Notes: generated by a model not told the origin, from the sequence alone. Shown: positions 8,554-17,560, numbered from the stretch's first letter. The stretch is DNA of 64,000 nucleotides from Roseivivax sediminis (GCF_900112685.1 NZ_FOMS01000004.1:256498-320497), one strand, 5' to 3'. Numbers and translations are program-made.

Positions 8554-9426
8554 TCAGCCGTGCGGCACCGCGCGGCGGTAGAGATGCCAGCTGGCGTGCC
8601 CCAGAAGCGGCAGCGCCACCGCCAGCCCGACCAGCGCCGGCAGCGCACCCAGAGCCAGCACCGCCGCCACGATCCCGCCCCAGGCGAGGATCACCGCCGG
8701 GTTCTTGCGCGTCACCCGCAGCGACGTCACCACCGCGTTCGGCACACCGACATGGCGGTCGAGCAGCAGCGGAAAGGACACCACAGAGGTCGCCAGTACC
8801 AGCGCGGCGAAGACCGCGCCCACGGCGATGCCGACCAGGCCCATGGTCCAGCCTGCACCGGTCGTCGCCGCCTCCGTTACGAAGGCACCGAACGAGGCGG
8901 GCAGTTCCGGCCCCATCGTCGCCTCGAAGATCAGGCGTGCCGACAGGAGCCAGCCCAGCATCACCGCCGCGAGGTAGAGGCCCAGCACGGCGATCGCACC
9001 GAAGGCGGGCGAAAACACCACGTCGAAGGCCGTCGTCCACCGCATCTCGCGTCCCGCCTCGCGCTGGCGGCTCATCTCGTAGAGCCCGAGCGCGGCCAGC
9101 GGGCCGACCAACACGAAGCCCGCCAGGAGCGGAAAGACCAGCGGCATGAGGCTGTGCGTCAAGGCCGCGTAGACCAGCACCGCACCGAGAACGGGATAGA
9201 GCAGGCACAGCACCATCGCGTCGGCGCGGCTGTGCAGAAGGTCGTCCCAGCCCGCGCGCAAGGCCGCGCGCAGATCCGCCACGGTCAGCGTCGCGATCGC
9301 GCCCTCCGCGACCGGGCGCGCGCCGCTGTCGCCGCCGATGGCCTGCGTCGTCTCGGCCAGGTGCGCCGAACCCGCCGCAAGACGGTGTCCGAGCCAGGAA
9401 AGGGGATTTCCGATGGTTTTGTCCAT
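8554..9426 (-). CDS. DUF2189 family membrane protein
   Basis: 290-residue polytopic membrane protein of the DUF2189 type. After a cytoplasmic N-terminus (MDKTIGNPLSWL) and a conserved segment LRAALRAGWDDLLHSRADAM, there are about six hydrophobic segments, including LCLLYPVLGAVLVYAAL, LVFPLLAGFVLVGPLAALGLYE and AVLALGALPALVGLAVALP. The conserved GPLAALGLYEMSRQRE block is the most recognisable part of the family. It is sometimes annotated as cytochrome oxidase subunit-like, but I see no heme-ligand pattern. ATG at 9426 fits the first conserved residues; the frame extends further upstream only through arginine-rich sequence. Function unknown. Confidence 0.8.
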   Translation of the reverse strand: MDKTIGNPLSWLGHRLAAGSAHLAETTQAIGGDSGARPVAEGAIATLTVADLRAALRAGWDDLLHSRADAMVLCLLYPVLGAVLVYAALTHSLMPLVFPLLAGFVLVGPLAALGLYEMSRQREAGREMRWTTAFDVVFSPAFGAIAVLGLYLAAVMLGWLLSARLIFEATMGPELPASFGAFVTEAATTGAGWTMGLVGIAVGAVFAALVLATSVVSFPLLLDRHVGVPNAVVTSLRVTRKNPAVILAWGGIVAAVLALGALPALVGLAVALPLLGHASWHLYRRAVPHG

Positions 9427-9872
9427 GAGGTCCGGCCTCCGGTCCTCCGGGTGGGCGGAACGGCCCGGGGCGCGGTCACCCGGGCGCCACGCCCCGCTCG
9501 CGGCACCTTGCCGCAGCCGAAGCGTAACATACGCCAGCCCCGCGCGTCCCGACACGAAGACGAGAGCGGCACAGGCCCTCGACCGGGGCCGGCCCCGCAG
9601 GCCGCCGCTCACGAAAACGCCCGGCGCGGTTGTTCACCGCGTCCGGGCGCCCTTCGTCGCGGTCCGGTGCTGCGACCCTTCTGGCCTGCGCCTCCGCCGC
9701 TCTCGGCCTGCCGCCCCGTGCTGGAGCGGGTCGGCGGCGTTCAGCCGCCTCGCGCCCCATGTCGCCGGTTCATCGGCGGGACGCCCCTGCGCATGTGCGC
9801 CGTGTCCGCCCGACTCGGTCGGGCCCGACCGAAATACGGCTTACATGACGAATTTTAGGTTAACGCTGCGGA
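9427..9872. other. Non-coding stretch between EcsC-like gene and DUF2189 gene
   Basis: 446 nt without a convincing gene; the open frames here are proline/arginine-rich and lack recognisable motifs. It contains an 18-nt perfect palindrome at 9815-9832 (TCGGTCGGGCCCGACCGA), 41 nt past the EcsC-like stop on the minus strand. That may be a weak terminator or a protein-binding site. The rest presumably holds the DUF2189 promoter. Confidence 0.5.
9815..9832 (-). terminator. 18-nt perfect palindrome downstream of EcsC-like gene
   Basis: TCGGTCGGGCCCGACCGA reads the same on both strands with no loop. It follows the EcsC-like stop codon on the minus strand by 41 nt. No T-run follows, so an intrinsic terminator is only one option; a dimeric protein site is the other. 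Confidence 0.3.
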
Positions 9873-10661
9873 TCAGATCCGCGTGAGCGCGGCGCGGAAC
9901 TCCTCGACCACCGCCTCGCGCGGGCGCCCCGTCCGTTCGGCAAGGCGCTTCAGCCCGAAATGCACCGCGGCCATCTCCTGGTAATAGGAGGTGTAGGCGT
10001 AATTCGTCGCCGCCCCCGCCGCGGCTCCGAGCACCGGCACCGTCTGCGCCGCCAGCTTCTGGCCCAGCACGGTGCCCAGCCGCGGCGCCACCCGGGCGAT
10101 AAGCCCGTTCACCGTCGCCCCGGTCAGCGTCACCCGCGCCGAGAGGAACGCCATGTCGACGCCGTCGTCGGCCTCCAGCGGCCCGGCAGAGGCGAAGACC
10201 GCCAGGCATTCCTTGGCTGTCTCGGGGTCGGCGGGGTCGTAGCCGTGTTCCCACGCGATGCCCTGGATCGCGCGCAACAGGACCGTCGTGGTCACCGGCA
10301 GCTCGGCCAGGGCGGTGGGCAGCCCGCCGGCGCCGCCGGCCGCGCCCATCGCGGTGGTCAGCGCGGTGTTCAGCCAGCCGCGCTGGTCCGGCACGTAGCC
10401 GCGCGAATGCTGCGCCGCGTCGAAAGCGGATTCGAGGGCCCGGGCGGTCACGCTCTCCAGCCGGTTCTTGACCCGGTCGGGCAGCCGTTCGAGCAGATTC
10501 TCCGCCTGAGCGCCGATCACGTTGAGCACCTGCAACCCCACGCCCCCGGCGCGCCTGTGGCGCCGCGCGAGATCCATGAGCTCGTGCCGGGGATCGCGTG
10601 CCACCAGCGCCTGCTCGGGCGGGACGGCCGTGTCGTCGGGGCGGTTCTGAGCATCGGTCAT
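9873..10661 (-). CDS. EcsC family protein
   Basis: 262-residue protein resembling the EcsC family, named for a Bacillus ABC-transporter locus protein of unknown biochemical role. Recognisable parts are the glycine/alanine-rich amphipathic block LNTALTTAMGAAGGAGGLPT, ALAELPVTTTVLLRAIQGIAWEHGYDP (a family signature followed by an acidic DPADPET), and a C-terminal KLAAQTVPVLGAAAGAATNYAYTSYYQEMA. No ABC transporter gene is adjacent. The start at 10661 follows the last in-frame upstream residues that look non-coding. It may associate with membranes through the hydrophobic blocks; there is no signal peptide. Confidence 0.8.
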   Translation of the reverse strand: MTDAQNRPDDTAVPPEQALVARDPRHELMDLARRHRRAGGVGLQVLNVIGAQAENLLERLPDRVKNRLESVTARALESAFDAAQHSRGYVPDQRGWLNTALTTAMGAAGGAGGLPTALAELPVTTTVLLRAIQGIAWEHGYDPADPETAKECLAVFASAGPLEADDGVDMAFLSARVTLTGATVNGLIARVAPRLGTVLGQKLAAQTVPVLGAAAGAATNYAYTSYYQEMAAVHFGLKRLAERTGRPREAVVEEFRAALTRI

Positions 10662-10760
10662 GCCGGCAAGATCAGCACTCCGCCCGCACCTTTCAATACG
10701 GGCGCCCTGCCGCGCGCGCTCTGCCGCCACTCCGGCGCCCGGCCCCGCGATCACACCCAG

Positions 10761-10789
10761 GCTTCTTTGGGCCTCAAATACTCAAAAAA
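10761..10789 (-). repeat. Intergenic repeat, copy 2
   Basis: On the minus strand: a run of T then GAGTATTTGAGGCCCAAAGA followed by AGC. It lies between the GNAT gene and the EcsC-like gene, both on the minus strand. The T-run precedes the repeat core, so this is not a simple intrinsic terminator for the GNAT gene. Confidence 0.6.
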
Positions 10790-10857
10790 AGTCCGTCCGG
10801 CTGCCACCCGCACGCCCGGACCGGCAACGTGGCTCCGCCCGCCCCGGGCCCGGCCGC

Positions 10858-11343
10858 TCATGTCCAGGCCGTGACCTCGCCCGCGACCCCGTCCCAGGCG
10901 CCCTCCGCCAGCGCGAGGCCGAGCACCCGCTCGGGGTTGGTGGGCGGGGGCATCTCCACCCCGTCCAGCCGCACGAACCCGAACCGCCCGTAATAGGGCG
11001 CATCGCCCACGAGCAGAACGCGCGCCCAGCCGTCCCGCGCAACATGCAGGCTCTCGCGGATGAGCGCGGCGCCCAGCCCCTCACCCTGTGCCGTAGGGTG
11101 CACCGCGATCGGCCCCAGGAGCAGCGCCGGCACAGTGCCGACACGCACCGGCCAGTAGCGCACCGCGCCGCCGAGGAAGCCGCCCGGCTCGTAACGCGCG
11201 ACGCGGCAGAGCGGGGCCACCGGCGCGACGCCCTCGCGCAGCCGGTAGGACGACAGCGCTTCGCGCCCCGGCGCGAAACACAGGTCGAACAGTGCCTCCA
11301 CCTCCCAGGCGTCCTCGGGCGTCTCTGGCACGATGCTATACAT
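10858..11343 (-). CDS. GNAT family N-acetyltransferase
   Basis: 161-residue single-domain acetyltransferase. The acetyl-CoA loop is in GPIAVHPTAQGEGLGAALI (Q/R-x-x-G-x-G/A form), preceded by LGGAVRYWPVRVG and followed by VLLVGDAPYYGRFGF, typical of the YhbS-like GNAT subgroup. Start: the ATG at 11343 fits the conserved beginning (MYSIVPETPEDAWEVEALF); the frame continues upstream to 11427 without obvious homology. The acceptor substrate cannot be predicted. It is divergent from the flavin reductase gene, with about 130 nt between starts. Confidence 0.85.
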   Translation of the reverse strand: MYSIVPETPEDAWEVEALFDLCFAPGREALSSYRLREGVAPVAPLCRVARYEPGGFLGGAVRYWPVRVGTVPALLLGPIAVHPTAQGEGLGAALIRESLHVARDGWARVLLVGDAPYYGRFGFVRLDGVEMPPPTNPERVLGLALAEGAWDGVAGEVTAWT

Positions 11344-11471
11344 GGGCGCGGGGGCTCCGGCGAAGGACGGGGGGAGAGGTTGAACTCGGGCGCGCGGGGT
11401 GCTTTCTGCAAAGATGGCGCCTAGCACCTCTGCGCGCGCCCTGCAAAGCCCGCCCGCGAGAGGAGTCCGAG

Positions 11472-12077
11472 ATGTTCTACCGTCCCGAAGACGGCCACGG
11501 CCTGCCGCACAACCCGTTCAACGCCATCGTCACGCCGCGGCCCATCGGCTGGATCTCGACCCGCGGTGCGGACGGATCCGAGAACCTCGCGCCCTATTCG
11601 TTCTTCAACGCCGTCGCCTACGTGCCGCCGCAGGTGATGTTCGCCTCGACCTCGGCCAAGTCCGACCGCGGCGACACCAAGGACAGCGTCGCAAATATCC
11701 GCGAAACCGAGGCGTTCTGCGTCAACATCGTCGAATACGAGATGCGCGACGTGATGAACGCCAGCTCCGGCGCCTGGGACAGGGAGACCGACGAGTTCGA
11801 CGTCTCCGGTGCTCCCCGGGCCCCTTGCGAGGCGATCGCCTGCTCGCGCGTGGCCACCGCGCCCGCGAACCTCGAATGCCGCCTGACGCAGATCGTGAAA
11901 CTGCCGGGCGAGGCGAACTTCGTGGTGTTCGGAGAGGTCGTGGGCGTGCACCTGCGCGACGATTGCCTCGTCGACGGGATCTTCGACGTGCTGACCTTCA
12001 ACCCGCTTTCCCGCATGGGCTACCGCGACTACACCGTCGTGCGGGAGAAGTTCTCGCTCAAGCGGCCGGGGGAGTGA
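11472..12077 (+). CDS. Flavin reductase family protein (FMN-binding)
   Basis: 201-residue protein of the flavin reductase-like domain family (PF01613). Conserved features are NAIVTPRPIGWISTRGADG near the start, LAPYSFFNAVAYVPPQVMFA, and KDSVANIRETEAFCVNIV, which form the FMN-binding split barrel. Members reduce flavin with NAD(P)H for partner monooxygenases, or act as independent flavoproteins. No monooxygenase partner is adjacent. AGGAG at 11460-11464 sets the ATG at 11472. Substrate and partner are unknown. Confidence 0.88.
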   Translation: MFYRPEDGHGLPHNPFNAIVTPRPIGWISTRGADGSENLAPYSFFNAVAYVPPQVMFASTSAKSDRGDTKDSVANIRETEAFCVNIVEYEMRDVMNASSGAWDRETDEFDVSGAPRAPCEAIACSRVATAPANLECRLTQIVKLPGEANFVVFGEVVGVHLRDDCLVDGIFDVLTFNPLSRMGYRDYTVVREKFSLKRPGE

Positions 12078-12409
12078 CGCGGGCGCTGCGGGTCCGGACC
12101 GCCGGCCCCGGCGGACAGGGCGGAGCGAGGGGCCAGCCCCTCGCGCTCCCCGGAGTATTTCAAGCCCAAAGAAGCAGGGCCGGCGACGCGGAAGGCGGCG
12201 CGAGATCGGGAGCGGCCGTGCGCGCGCCAATCGGGTTTCGCAGGGGCCGCCATCTTCCGGAGCCGCGTCTTGTCGGCAGGGACCGACACCGGCGGCTTTG
12301 ACAATGGACCTGCGGGCGTGGCATTCACACCGCGCAACCGATGGAGGGAGCCGTGGACCAGCGCCTTTGACCGATACGCCCTGATCCGTTTCGTCGAAGG
12401 AGGTCCGTC
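12078..12409. other. Intergenic region with hairpin-repeat element
   Basis: 332 nt between the flavin reductase and acyltransferase genes. It holds a GC hairpin at 12125-12144 (arms GCGAGGGG and CCCCTCGC, loop CCAG) immediately before a copy of the intergenic repeat. Further on, TTTGACA near 12296-12302 could be a -35 box for the acyltransferase gene, although no good -10 follows at 16-18 nt. A strong GAAGGAGG at 12397-12404 is the acyltransferase ribosome binding site. Confidence 0.5.
12151..12175 (+). repeat. Intergenic repeat, copy 3
   Basis: Plus-strand copy reading CGGAGTATTTCAAGCCCAAA then GAAGC, preceded by the GC hairpin at 12125-12144. Confidence 0.65.
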
Positions 12410-13057
12410 ATGCCGGCCCCGTTTCCCGATGCACGCGAGGTGCATCCCGTCACCCTGCCCGACGGCTCCGTCCACGAGGGCACCGTCTTCCTGAACAACG
12501 TGATCGACCATCCGCGGATGGAGATCGGCGATTACACCTACGCCTCGGATTTCGATCCGCCGCCGCCCGGCGGCTGGGCCGCGCGACTCGCGCCGTATCT
12601 TTTCGACTTCGCCAAAGAACGGCTGAGGATCGGGCGGTTCTGCCAGATCGCCCACGGCGTGCGCTTCGTGGGCGCGTCGGCCAATCACGCCACGCGGGCG
12701 CTGACGAGCTTCCCGTTCCAGGTCTTCGCGCCGGACCGGATGCACGGCTACGCGCCCGACAGCCGCGATACCGTGGTCGGCCACGACGTCTGGCTGGGCT
12801 ACGGCGCCGTCGTCTGTCCGGGCGCGCGCATCGGCAACGGGGTCTTCGTCGGCGCCGGCGCGGTGGTGCGCGGCGCGGTGCCCGATTACGCGGTGGTCAC
12901 CGGCAACCCCGCCCGCGTCCGGCGCCTGCGCTTCACGGAGGACGAGATCGCGACGCTGAACCGGATCGCCTGGTGGGACTGGCCCGCAGAGCGCATCGCC
13001 GCGGCGCGACCCGCGCTCGAGGCCGGCGATGTCGCCGCGCTCGCGGCGCTGGCCTGA
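12410..13057 (+). CDS. CatB/Vat-like xenobiotic acyltransferase (hexapeptide repeat)
   Basis: 215-residue left-handed beta-helix acetyltransferase. Hexapeptide repeats run through IGRFCQIAHGVRFVG and VGHDVWLGYGAVVCPGARIGNGVFVGAGAVVRGAVPDY, followed by VVTGNPARVRRLRF. H93 in GASANHAT matches the catalytic histidine position of CatB and VatD. Known members acetylate chloramphenicol or streptogramins, but many environmental homologues act on other substrates, so resistance should not be assumed. The C-terminal RIAWWDWPAERI helix is typical of the group. Strong GGAGG upstream; no linked resistance genes. Confidence 0.87.
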   Translation: MPAPFPDAREVHPVTLPDGSVHEGTVFLNNVIDHPRMEIGDYTYASDFDPPPPGGWAARLAPYLFDFAKERLRIGRFCQIAHGVRFVGASANHATRALTSFPFQVFAPDRMHGYAPDSRDTVVGHDVWLGYGAVVCPGARIGNGVFVGAGAVVRGAVPDYAVVTGNPARVRRLRFTEDEIATLNRIAWWDWPAERIAAARPALEAGDVAALAALA

Positions 13058-13209
13058 CGGCGTCCGGCCGGAGGGAGCGAGGACGCCGGCCACGGCGGAG
13101 GAGCGGCGCAGCATTGAGCGACGCTCGCCCGCGCTTCCGCCCCCGGCTTCCCCTTCGCCGTGACATCTGCTCATGTGGCCCCGGAACGACGGCAGCGAAG
13201 GCGGCGCAC

Positions 13210-14070
13210 ATGACACTCGGCATCATCGGCGGATCGGGCGTATACCGGATCGACGGGCTGGACGGCGCCGCCTGGCAGGAGGTGGCGACCCCCTGGGGCG
13301 CGCCCTCCGACGCGATCCTGACCGGCACCCTCGGCGGCGCGCGGATGGCCTTCCTGCCCCGGCATGGGCGCGGCCACGTCCACAGCCCCTCCGAAATCCC
13401 CTACCGCGCCAATATCGACGCGCTGAAACGGCTCGGCGTCACCCGGATCGTCTCCGTCTCCGCCTGCGGTTCCTTCCGTGAGGAGATGGCGCCCGGCGAC
13501 TTCGTTCTCGTCGACCAGTTCATCGACCGCACCCGCCTGCGCCCGCAAAGCTTCTTCGGCACCGGCTGCGTCGCGCATGTCTCGCTGGCCCACCCGACCT
13601 GCCCGCATCTTTCGGCCGCCGCCGCGGAGGCCGCCGGCGCCACCGGTGTGCGCGTCCACGTTTCCGGCACCTATCTCGCCATGGAAGGCCCGCAATTTTC
13701 CACCCTCGCCGAAAGCCGGATGTACCGAGAGGCCTGGGGCGCCGACGTGGTCGGCATGACGGCGATGCCCGAGGCGCGCCTCGCCCGCGAGGCCGAGATC
13801 TGCTACGCTCCCGTCGCCATGGTCACCGACTACGATTGCTGGCACGAGGATTACGGCGCGGTCGACGTGGCCGCCGTGATCGCCACGCTCACCGCCAATG
13901 CCGAACATGCGCGCGGGCTCGTCCGCGGCTTGCCCGGGGTTCTGCCGGAGCCGGCGCCCTGCCCGCATAACTGCGACCGCGCGCTCGACCACGCGATCAT
14001 CACCGCGCCCGATGCGCGCGACCCTTCGGTGCTGTCCCGGCTCGACGCCGTCGCCGCACGCGTCCTCTGA
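13210..14070 (+). CDS. mtnP: S-methyl-5'-thioadenosine phosphorylase
   Basis: Cleaves methylthioadenosine with phosphate to adenine and methylthioribose-1-phosphate. The 286 residues show the trimeric PNP/MTAP family motifs: IGGSGVY near the start, [39 protein letters not shown], and [19 protein letters not shown] with the purine-site VTDYDCW. The adenine product is the substrate of apt, 263 nt downstream on the same strand, so the pair makes a short adenine salvage route from polyamine or quorum-signal by-products. No other methionine salvage gene is present here. Confidence 0.94.
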   Translation: MTLGIIGGSGVYRIDGLDGAAWQEVATPWGAPSDAILTGTLGGARMAFLPRHGRGHVHSPSEIPYRANIDALKRLGVTRIVSVSACGSFREEMAPGDFVLVDQFIDRTRLRPQSFFGTGCVAHVSLAHPTCPHLSAAAAEAAGATGVRVHVSGTYLAMEGPQFSTLAESRMYREAWGADVVGMTAMPEARLAREAEICYAPVAMVTDYDCWHEDYGAVDVAAVIATLTANAEHARGLVRGLPGVLPEPAPCPHNCDRALDHAIITAPDARDPSVLSRLDAVAARVL

Positions 14071-14089
14071 CCGCCGAAGCGCTGTCCCG

Positions 14090-14121
14090 GTTTCATCTGC
14101 CCCCAAATATCCCCGCCGGAG
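14090..14121 (-). repeat. Intergenic repeat, copy 4
   Basis: Minus-strand copy reading GGGGATATTTGGGGGCAGAT then GAAACCG, between mtnP and apt. A small CGGAG-C-CTCCG dyad sits at its upstream edge. Confidence 0.6.
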
Positions 14122-14333
14122 GCTCCGACCCGGGCCGTAGCGCGGCGCCTCGGGACCTTGCCGCCACCATCGCCGCCGGACCGAGGCCCCCGGTCGCCGC
14201 TGCCGCGTGCGGCCCACAAGAGACGCTTCACAATGGACCTCGCCGGCAAAACGTGGTGACCAATACGCAAAGCAACGCCACGACGCCGCGACATTCGACC
14301 CGAGGCAAAATCCCCAAGCGCAGGAGACCCCGC

Positions 14334-14873
14334 GTGAGTACCTCCGCCGATATCCACCACTACATCCGCACCATCCCCGACTTTCCCAAACCCGGGGTCA
14401 TGTTCCGGGATGTCACCACGCTCTTTGCCGATCCGCGCGGCTTCCGCATGGCCATCGACCAGCTCCTGCATCCCTATTCCGGCACGCGGTTCGACAAGGT
14501 GATCGGGCTCGAGGCGCGTGGCTTCATCCTCGGCGGCGCGGTGGCGCACCAGCTGTCGGCCGGCTTCGTGCCGGTGCGCAAGAAGGGCAAGCTGCCCGCC
14601 CGCACCATCGCCCAGAGCTACACGCTCGAATACGGCGAGGAGACCGTGGAGGTCCACGACGACGCGGTCGAGGCCGGGGAGCGCGTGCTCATCGTCGACG
14701 ACCTCCTGGCCACCGGCGGCACCGCGGAGGCGGGAATCAAGCTGATGGAGAGTCTCGGGGCCGAGATCATCGGCACCGCCTTCATCGTCGATCTGCCCGA
14801 CCTCGGCGGCCGCGCACGGCTGGAGGCGCTGGGGATCGAGGTGCACGCGCTCTGCGCCTATGCCGGCGACTGA
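14334..14873 (+). CDS. apt: Adenine phosphoribosyltransferase
   Basis: Converts adenine and PRPP to AMP. The GTG at 14334 has AGGAG 9-13 nt upstream and gives 179 residues, the usual length. Landmarks are [21 protein letters not shown] at the N-terminus, [23 protein letters not shown], and the PRPP loop [16 protein letters not shown]. An in-frame ATG at 14253 exists, but the extension is arginine-rich and lacks a site. It follows mtnP on the same strand, fitting an adenine recycling pair. Confidence 0.95.
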   Translation: MSTSADIHHYIRTIPDFPKPGVMFRDVTTLFADPRGFRMAIDQLLHPYSGTRFDKVIGLEARGFILGGAVAHQLSAGFVPVRKKGKLPARTIAQSYTLEYGEETVEVHDDAVEAGERVLIVDDLLATGGTAEAGIKLMESLGAEIIGTAFIVDLPDLGGRARLEALGIEVHALCAYAGD

Positions 14874-15049
14874 CCGCGCGCCGTGCGAGGCTCTGTGTCG
14901 GGGCAACCCGATCTGACGGAAAGCCCGCCTCAGGTGCCCCAATGCCCCCGATCCGGCGCCTTTGCGCCGCACGGGTGACGGATTGCTCCGGCACGTCTCG
15001 GATGGCACGCCATCCGCACCCGGCCGACCGCGCCAGCCACGGAGACACC

Positions 15050-16063
15050 ATGTTCCGCTTCGCCTCGATCACGCTGACGATGACCGCGCTCCTCGCGGCC
15101 GCGCTTCTCCTCGGCGGCGCCTTCGCCTGGGCGGCTCTGGCCTACATCACCGTCTTCGCCTTCGCGATGGACCGCCTCGCCGCGCTCGCCGCCCCCGATG
15201 CGCCCGCGGGCCAGGAATTCCCCGCCGGCACCACGCTCTCGGCGGTGCTCGGGCTCGCGCATCTGCCGCTCCTCTTCGGCGGGGCGCTCGCGCTCGCCGG
15301 CCCCGGTCTTGCCACTCCGGTAAAGCTCGCGCTTTTCGTCGCCCTCGGGCTCTTCTTCGGGCAGGTCTCCAACGCCAACGCGCACGAACTCATCCACAGG
15401 CCCGGCCGCGCGCTGCGCCGGCTCGGCACGACGGTCTACGTCACACTACTCTTCGGGCACCACGCCTCGGCGCATCCGCGCGTGCACCACGTCTGGGCGG
15501 CAACGCCGCGCGATCCGAACTCCGCGCGGCTCGGCGAAGGGTTCTGGCGCTTCGCCCTCCGGGCCTGGAGCGGCTCCTTCCGAGAAGGCTACCTCGCCGA
15601 GGCGGCGCTCCGCGCACGCTCAGGCCGGCCACACCCCTACCGCGCCTACGGACTCGGCGCGGTCCTCTGCGTCACCGGCGTCACCCTCGCCGGCGGCGTC
15701 GCCGCGCTCGGCTGGTATCTCGCGCTCTGCGCCTACGCCCAGCTGCAGCTGCTGCTGTCGGACTACGTCCAGCACTACGGCCTGACACGGCGCGAGACGG
15801 CGCCCGGCAAATGGGAACCCGTCGGCCCCCAGCACAGCTGGAACGCGCCCCACGGCTTCACGTCGGGGCTCATGCTCAACGCGCCGCGCCATTCGGACCA
15901 TCACGCCAACCCAGCGCGCGCCTATCCGGGGCTGCGTCTCGACCGCGCGCGCATGCCGATGCTGCCGCATTCGCTGCCGGTCATGGCCAGCCTCGCGCTG
16001 ATCCCGCCGCTCTGGCGCCGGCGCATGGACCGCCGTGTCGCGCGCCTCCGCGCGTCCGCCTGA
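15050..16063 (+). CDS. AlkB-like membrane di-iron oxygenase/desaturase
   Basis: 337-residue membrane protein of the alkane monooxygenase/fatty acid desaturase superfamily. Histidine boxes: HELIH at 112-116, a histidine cluster GHHASAHPRVHH at 136-147 (H142, H146 and H147 at the spacing of the EHNxGHH box), SDYVQHYG with H242, and RHSDHH with H281, H284 and H285. The order and the HYG and RHSDHH forms are AlkB-like. Hydrophobic spans occur at about 10-40, 68-105 and 200-235. Characterised AlkB proteins are about 400 residues; this one is shorter, and the second box has H rather than E first. Whether it hydroxylates alkanes or another lipid is open. No rubredoxin gene is adjacent. Confidence 0.8.
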   Translation: MFRFASITLTMTALLAAALLLGGAFAWAALAYITVFAFAMDRLAALAAPDAPAGQEFPAGTTLSAVLGLAHLPLLFGGALALAGPGLATPVKLALFVALGLFFGQVSNANAHELIHRPGRALRRLGTTVYVTLLFGHHASAHPRVHHVWAATPRDPNSARLGEGFWRFALRAWSGSFREGYLAEAALRARSGRPHPYRAYGLGAVLCVTGVTLAGGVAALGWYLALCAYAQLQLLLSDYVQHYGLTRRETAPGKWEPVGPQHSWNAPHGFTSGLMLNAPRHSDHHANPARAYPGLRLDRARMPMLPHSLPVMASLALIPPLWRRRMDRRVARLRASA

Positions 16064-16133
16064 CCGCCGATCCGTTAGCCCTTTCTCAACCATGGCGCTT
16101 CCCTGCCCGCGCGGCCTCTGCCACGCTCGAGCC

Positions 16134-16535
16134 ATGATTCGCGCCCTTGCCCTGGCCCTGACGCTCGCCACCCCCGCGCTCGCCGCGGAGACCGGCGCCA
16201 TGTCCGGCGCCGAGTTCGACGCCTACACCGAAGGCAAGACACTCTATTTCGGCCAGGACGGAGCCGCCTACGGTGTCGAGCGCTACCTGCCGGATCAGCG
16301 CGTCGTCTGGTCGTTCCTCGACGGCGAATGCAAGACCGGCCGCTGGTACGAGCAATCCGGACAGATCTGCTTCGTCTACGAGGACAACCCGACTCCGCAA
16401 TGCTGGAGCTTCTACCGCGCGCCACAGGGCGGCCTGCGGGCGGTGTTCGAGAACGACCCGGCCCGGACCACGCTCTACGAGGCGCGCCAGGACGAGGAAC
16501 CGATGCTCTGCAAGGGGCCCGACGTCGGCGTCTGA
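16134..16535 (+). CDS. Conserved periplasmic protein, function unknown
   Basis: 133 residues with a clear signal peptide (ALALALTLATPALAAE; cleavage after ALA). The mature part has four cysteines (C in DGECKTG, SGQICF, TPQCWS and MLCKG), which may form two disulfides, and a beta-rich pattern with GKTLYFGQDGAAYGVERYL, VVWSFLDGECKTGRWYEQ and CFVYEDNPTPQCW. I recall similar proteins in roseobacters but know no function. ATG at 16134 starts the signal sequence. It ends before the large inverted repeat that separates it from the convergent sulfotransferase gene. Confidence 0.75.
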   Translation: MIRALALALTLATPALAAETGAMSGAEFDAYTEGKTLYFGQDGAAYGVERYLPDQRVVWSFLDGECKTGRWYEQSGQICFVYEDNPTPQCWSFYRAPQGGLRAVFENDPARTTLYEARQDEEPMLCKGPDVGV

Positions 16536-16593
16536 CCGCACCGGGATCGGAGGGGCGCTGCCCCTCTTGGCCGCAGGGCGGCCAATTCACCCC

Positions 16594-16659
16594 GGAGTAT
16601 TTCGCGGCCCAAAGAAGCCAGAACGCGCGCTGCTGCTTCTTTGGGCCGCGAAATACTCC
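16594..16659. repeat. 25-bp perfect inverted repeat (repeat copies 5 and 6, head to head)
   Basis: Positions 16594-16618 and 16635-16659 are exact reverse complements over 25 nt, with a 16-nt spacer. Each arm is a full copy of the intergenic repeat (GGAGTATTTCGCGGCCCAAA then GAAGC). It lies between convergent genes and is preceded by two further hairpins, GAGGGGC/GCCCCTC near 16550-16566 and TTGGCCGC-AGG-GCGGCCAA at 16567-16585. A bidirectional transcription terminator is the simplest role. Confidence 0.85.
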
Positions 16660-16793
16660 CGCCGGAGGCAGTCGCGCCGCCGCCATCGGGGACGCGGCCG
16701 GGACAGCGTGTCACGTTCGCCGGGCGCGCGGAGCCGGCCGCCGCAGGCGGGCGGCGACAGGACCTGAGCGGCGCGACGCGCCGCACCGCCGGA

Positions 16794-17447
16794 TCAGGGA
16801 GGATCGAAGCGGTAGCCGAAGCGGGCGATGTCCTCGCCGCAGATCCCGGCGACGCGCTCGGCGGTGGCCGCGTCGTAATAGGCGCGCCAGTCCGCGGCGC
16901 GGCCAGAGCGGTTGGCACGCGGGACGTCAGGCCGGAAGCCCAGATGCGCCGCCAGCGGGGCGAGGTCCTCCTCCAGCGCCTCGAGCCTCAGGAAGTACGC
17001 CGGGCGCTCGCGCCCGTCCGGACCGCGCAGGTAGGATCCGTAGGGATGCGCCGAGAGGCTCGCCGCCGTCGCCGGGTCGGCGACGAACCCGGCGAAGTCC
17101 GTGCGCCGCGCCCGCCGCACCGCCGCGTGATCGAAGTCCTGCGCCCGCAGCCAGTGGTAGTAGCTCACCACCCGGTCCCAGGGATTGCGCACCAGCGTGA
17201 AGGCCAGCATTCCGGCCATCGCCGCCTGGGGCAGGACGCCCTCGATGTCGGCAAGTGTCGAATGCTTCCACAACCGTCCGCGCGCGTTCAATCGCTTCAG
17301 CCGTCCGCGCCGCCGGCGCGCCTTGGGCGTGTCGCCGATCAGGATGTCGTCGGCCATTGCCCGAGCCTCGAGCGCCAGCGCCATCGACGTGCCGCCCGTC
17401 TTGGGAATGTGCACGAAGACATAGCGGCGCCCGGGCGAGATGATCAT
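16794..17447 (-). CDS. Sulfotransferase family 2 protein
   Basis: 217-residue PAPS-dependent sulfotransferase-like protein. VFVHIPKTGGTS near the N-terminus is the 5'-phosphosulfate loop and LVRNPWDRVVSYYHW is the 3'-phosphate motif. The C-terminal GEDIARFGYRFDPP matches the end of bacterial members that modify surface polysaccharide or other glycans. Start: ATG at 17447 places the PAPS loop at the usual distance. The acceptor is unknown. It is divergent from the acyl-CoA ligase gene (113 nt between starts). Confidence 0.88.
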   Translation of the reverse strand: MIISPGRRYVFVHIPKTGGTSMALALEARAMADDILIGDTPKARRRRGRLKRLNARGRLWKHSTLADIEGVLPQAAMAGMLAFTLVRNPWDRVVSYYHWLRAQDFDHAAVRRARRTDFAGFVADPATAASLSAHPYGSYLRGPDGRERPAYFLRLEALEEDLAPLAAHLGFRPDVPRANRSGRAADWRAYYDAATAERVAGICGEDIARFGYRFDPP

Positions 17448-17560
17448 GGCGCCGATCCTAGCCGCCCGCTCCCCGGCGCGACATTCGCGCGCGCACGAAG
17501 GCTGGACGCCGTGGCCGCCACGTCGCACTCTGCCCGCCGAGAAGGAGAGGGAGGAAACCC

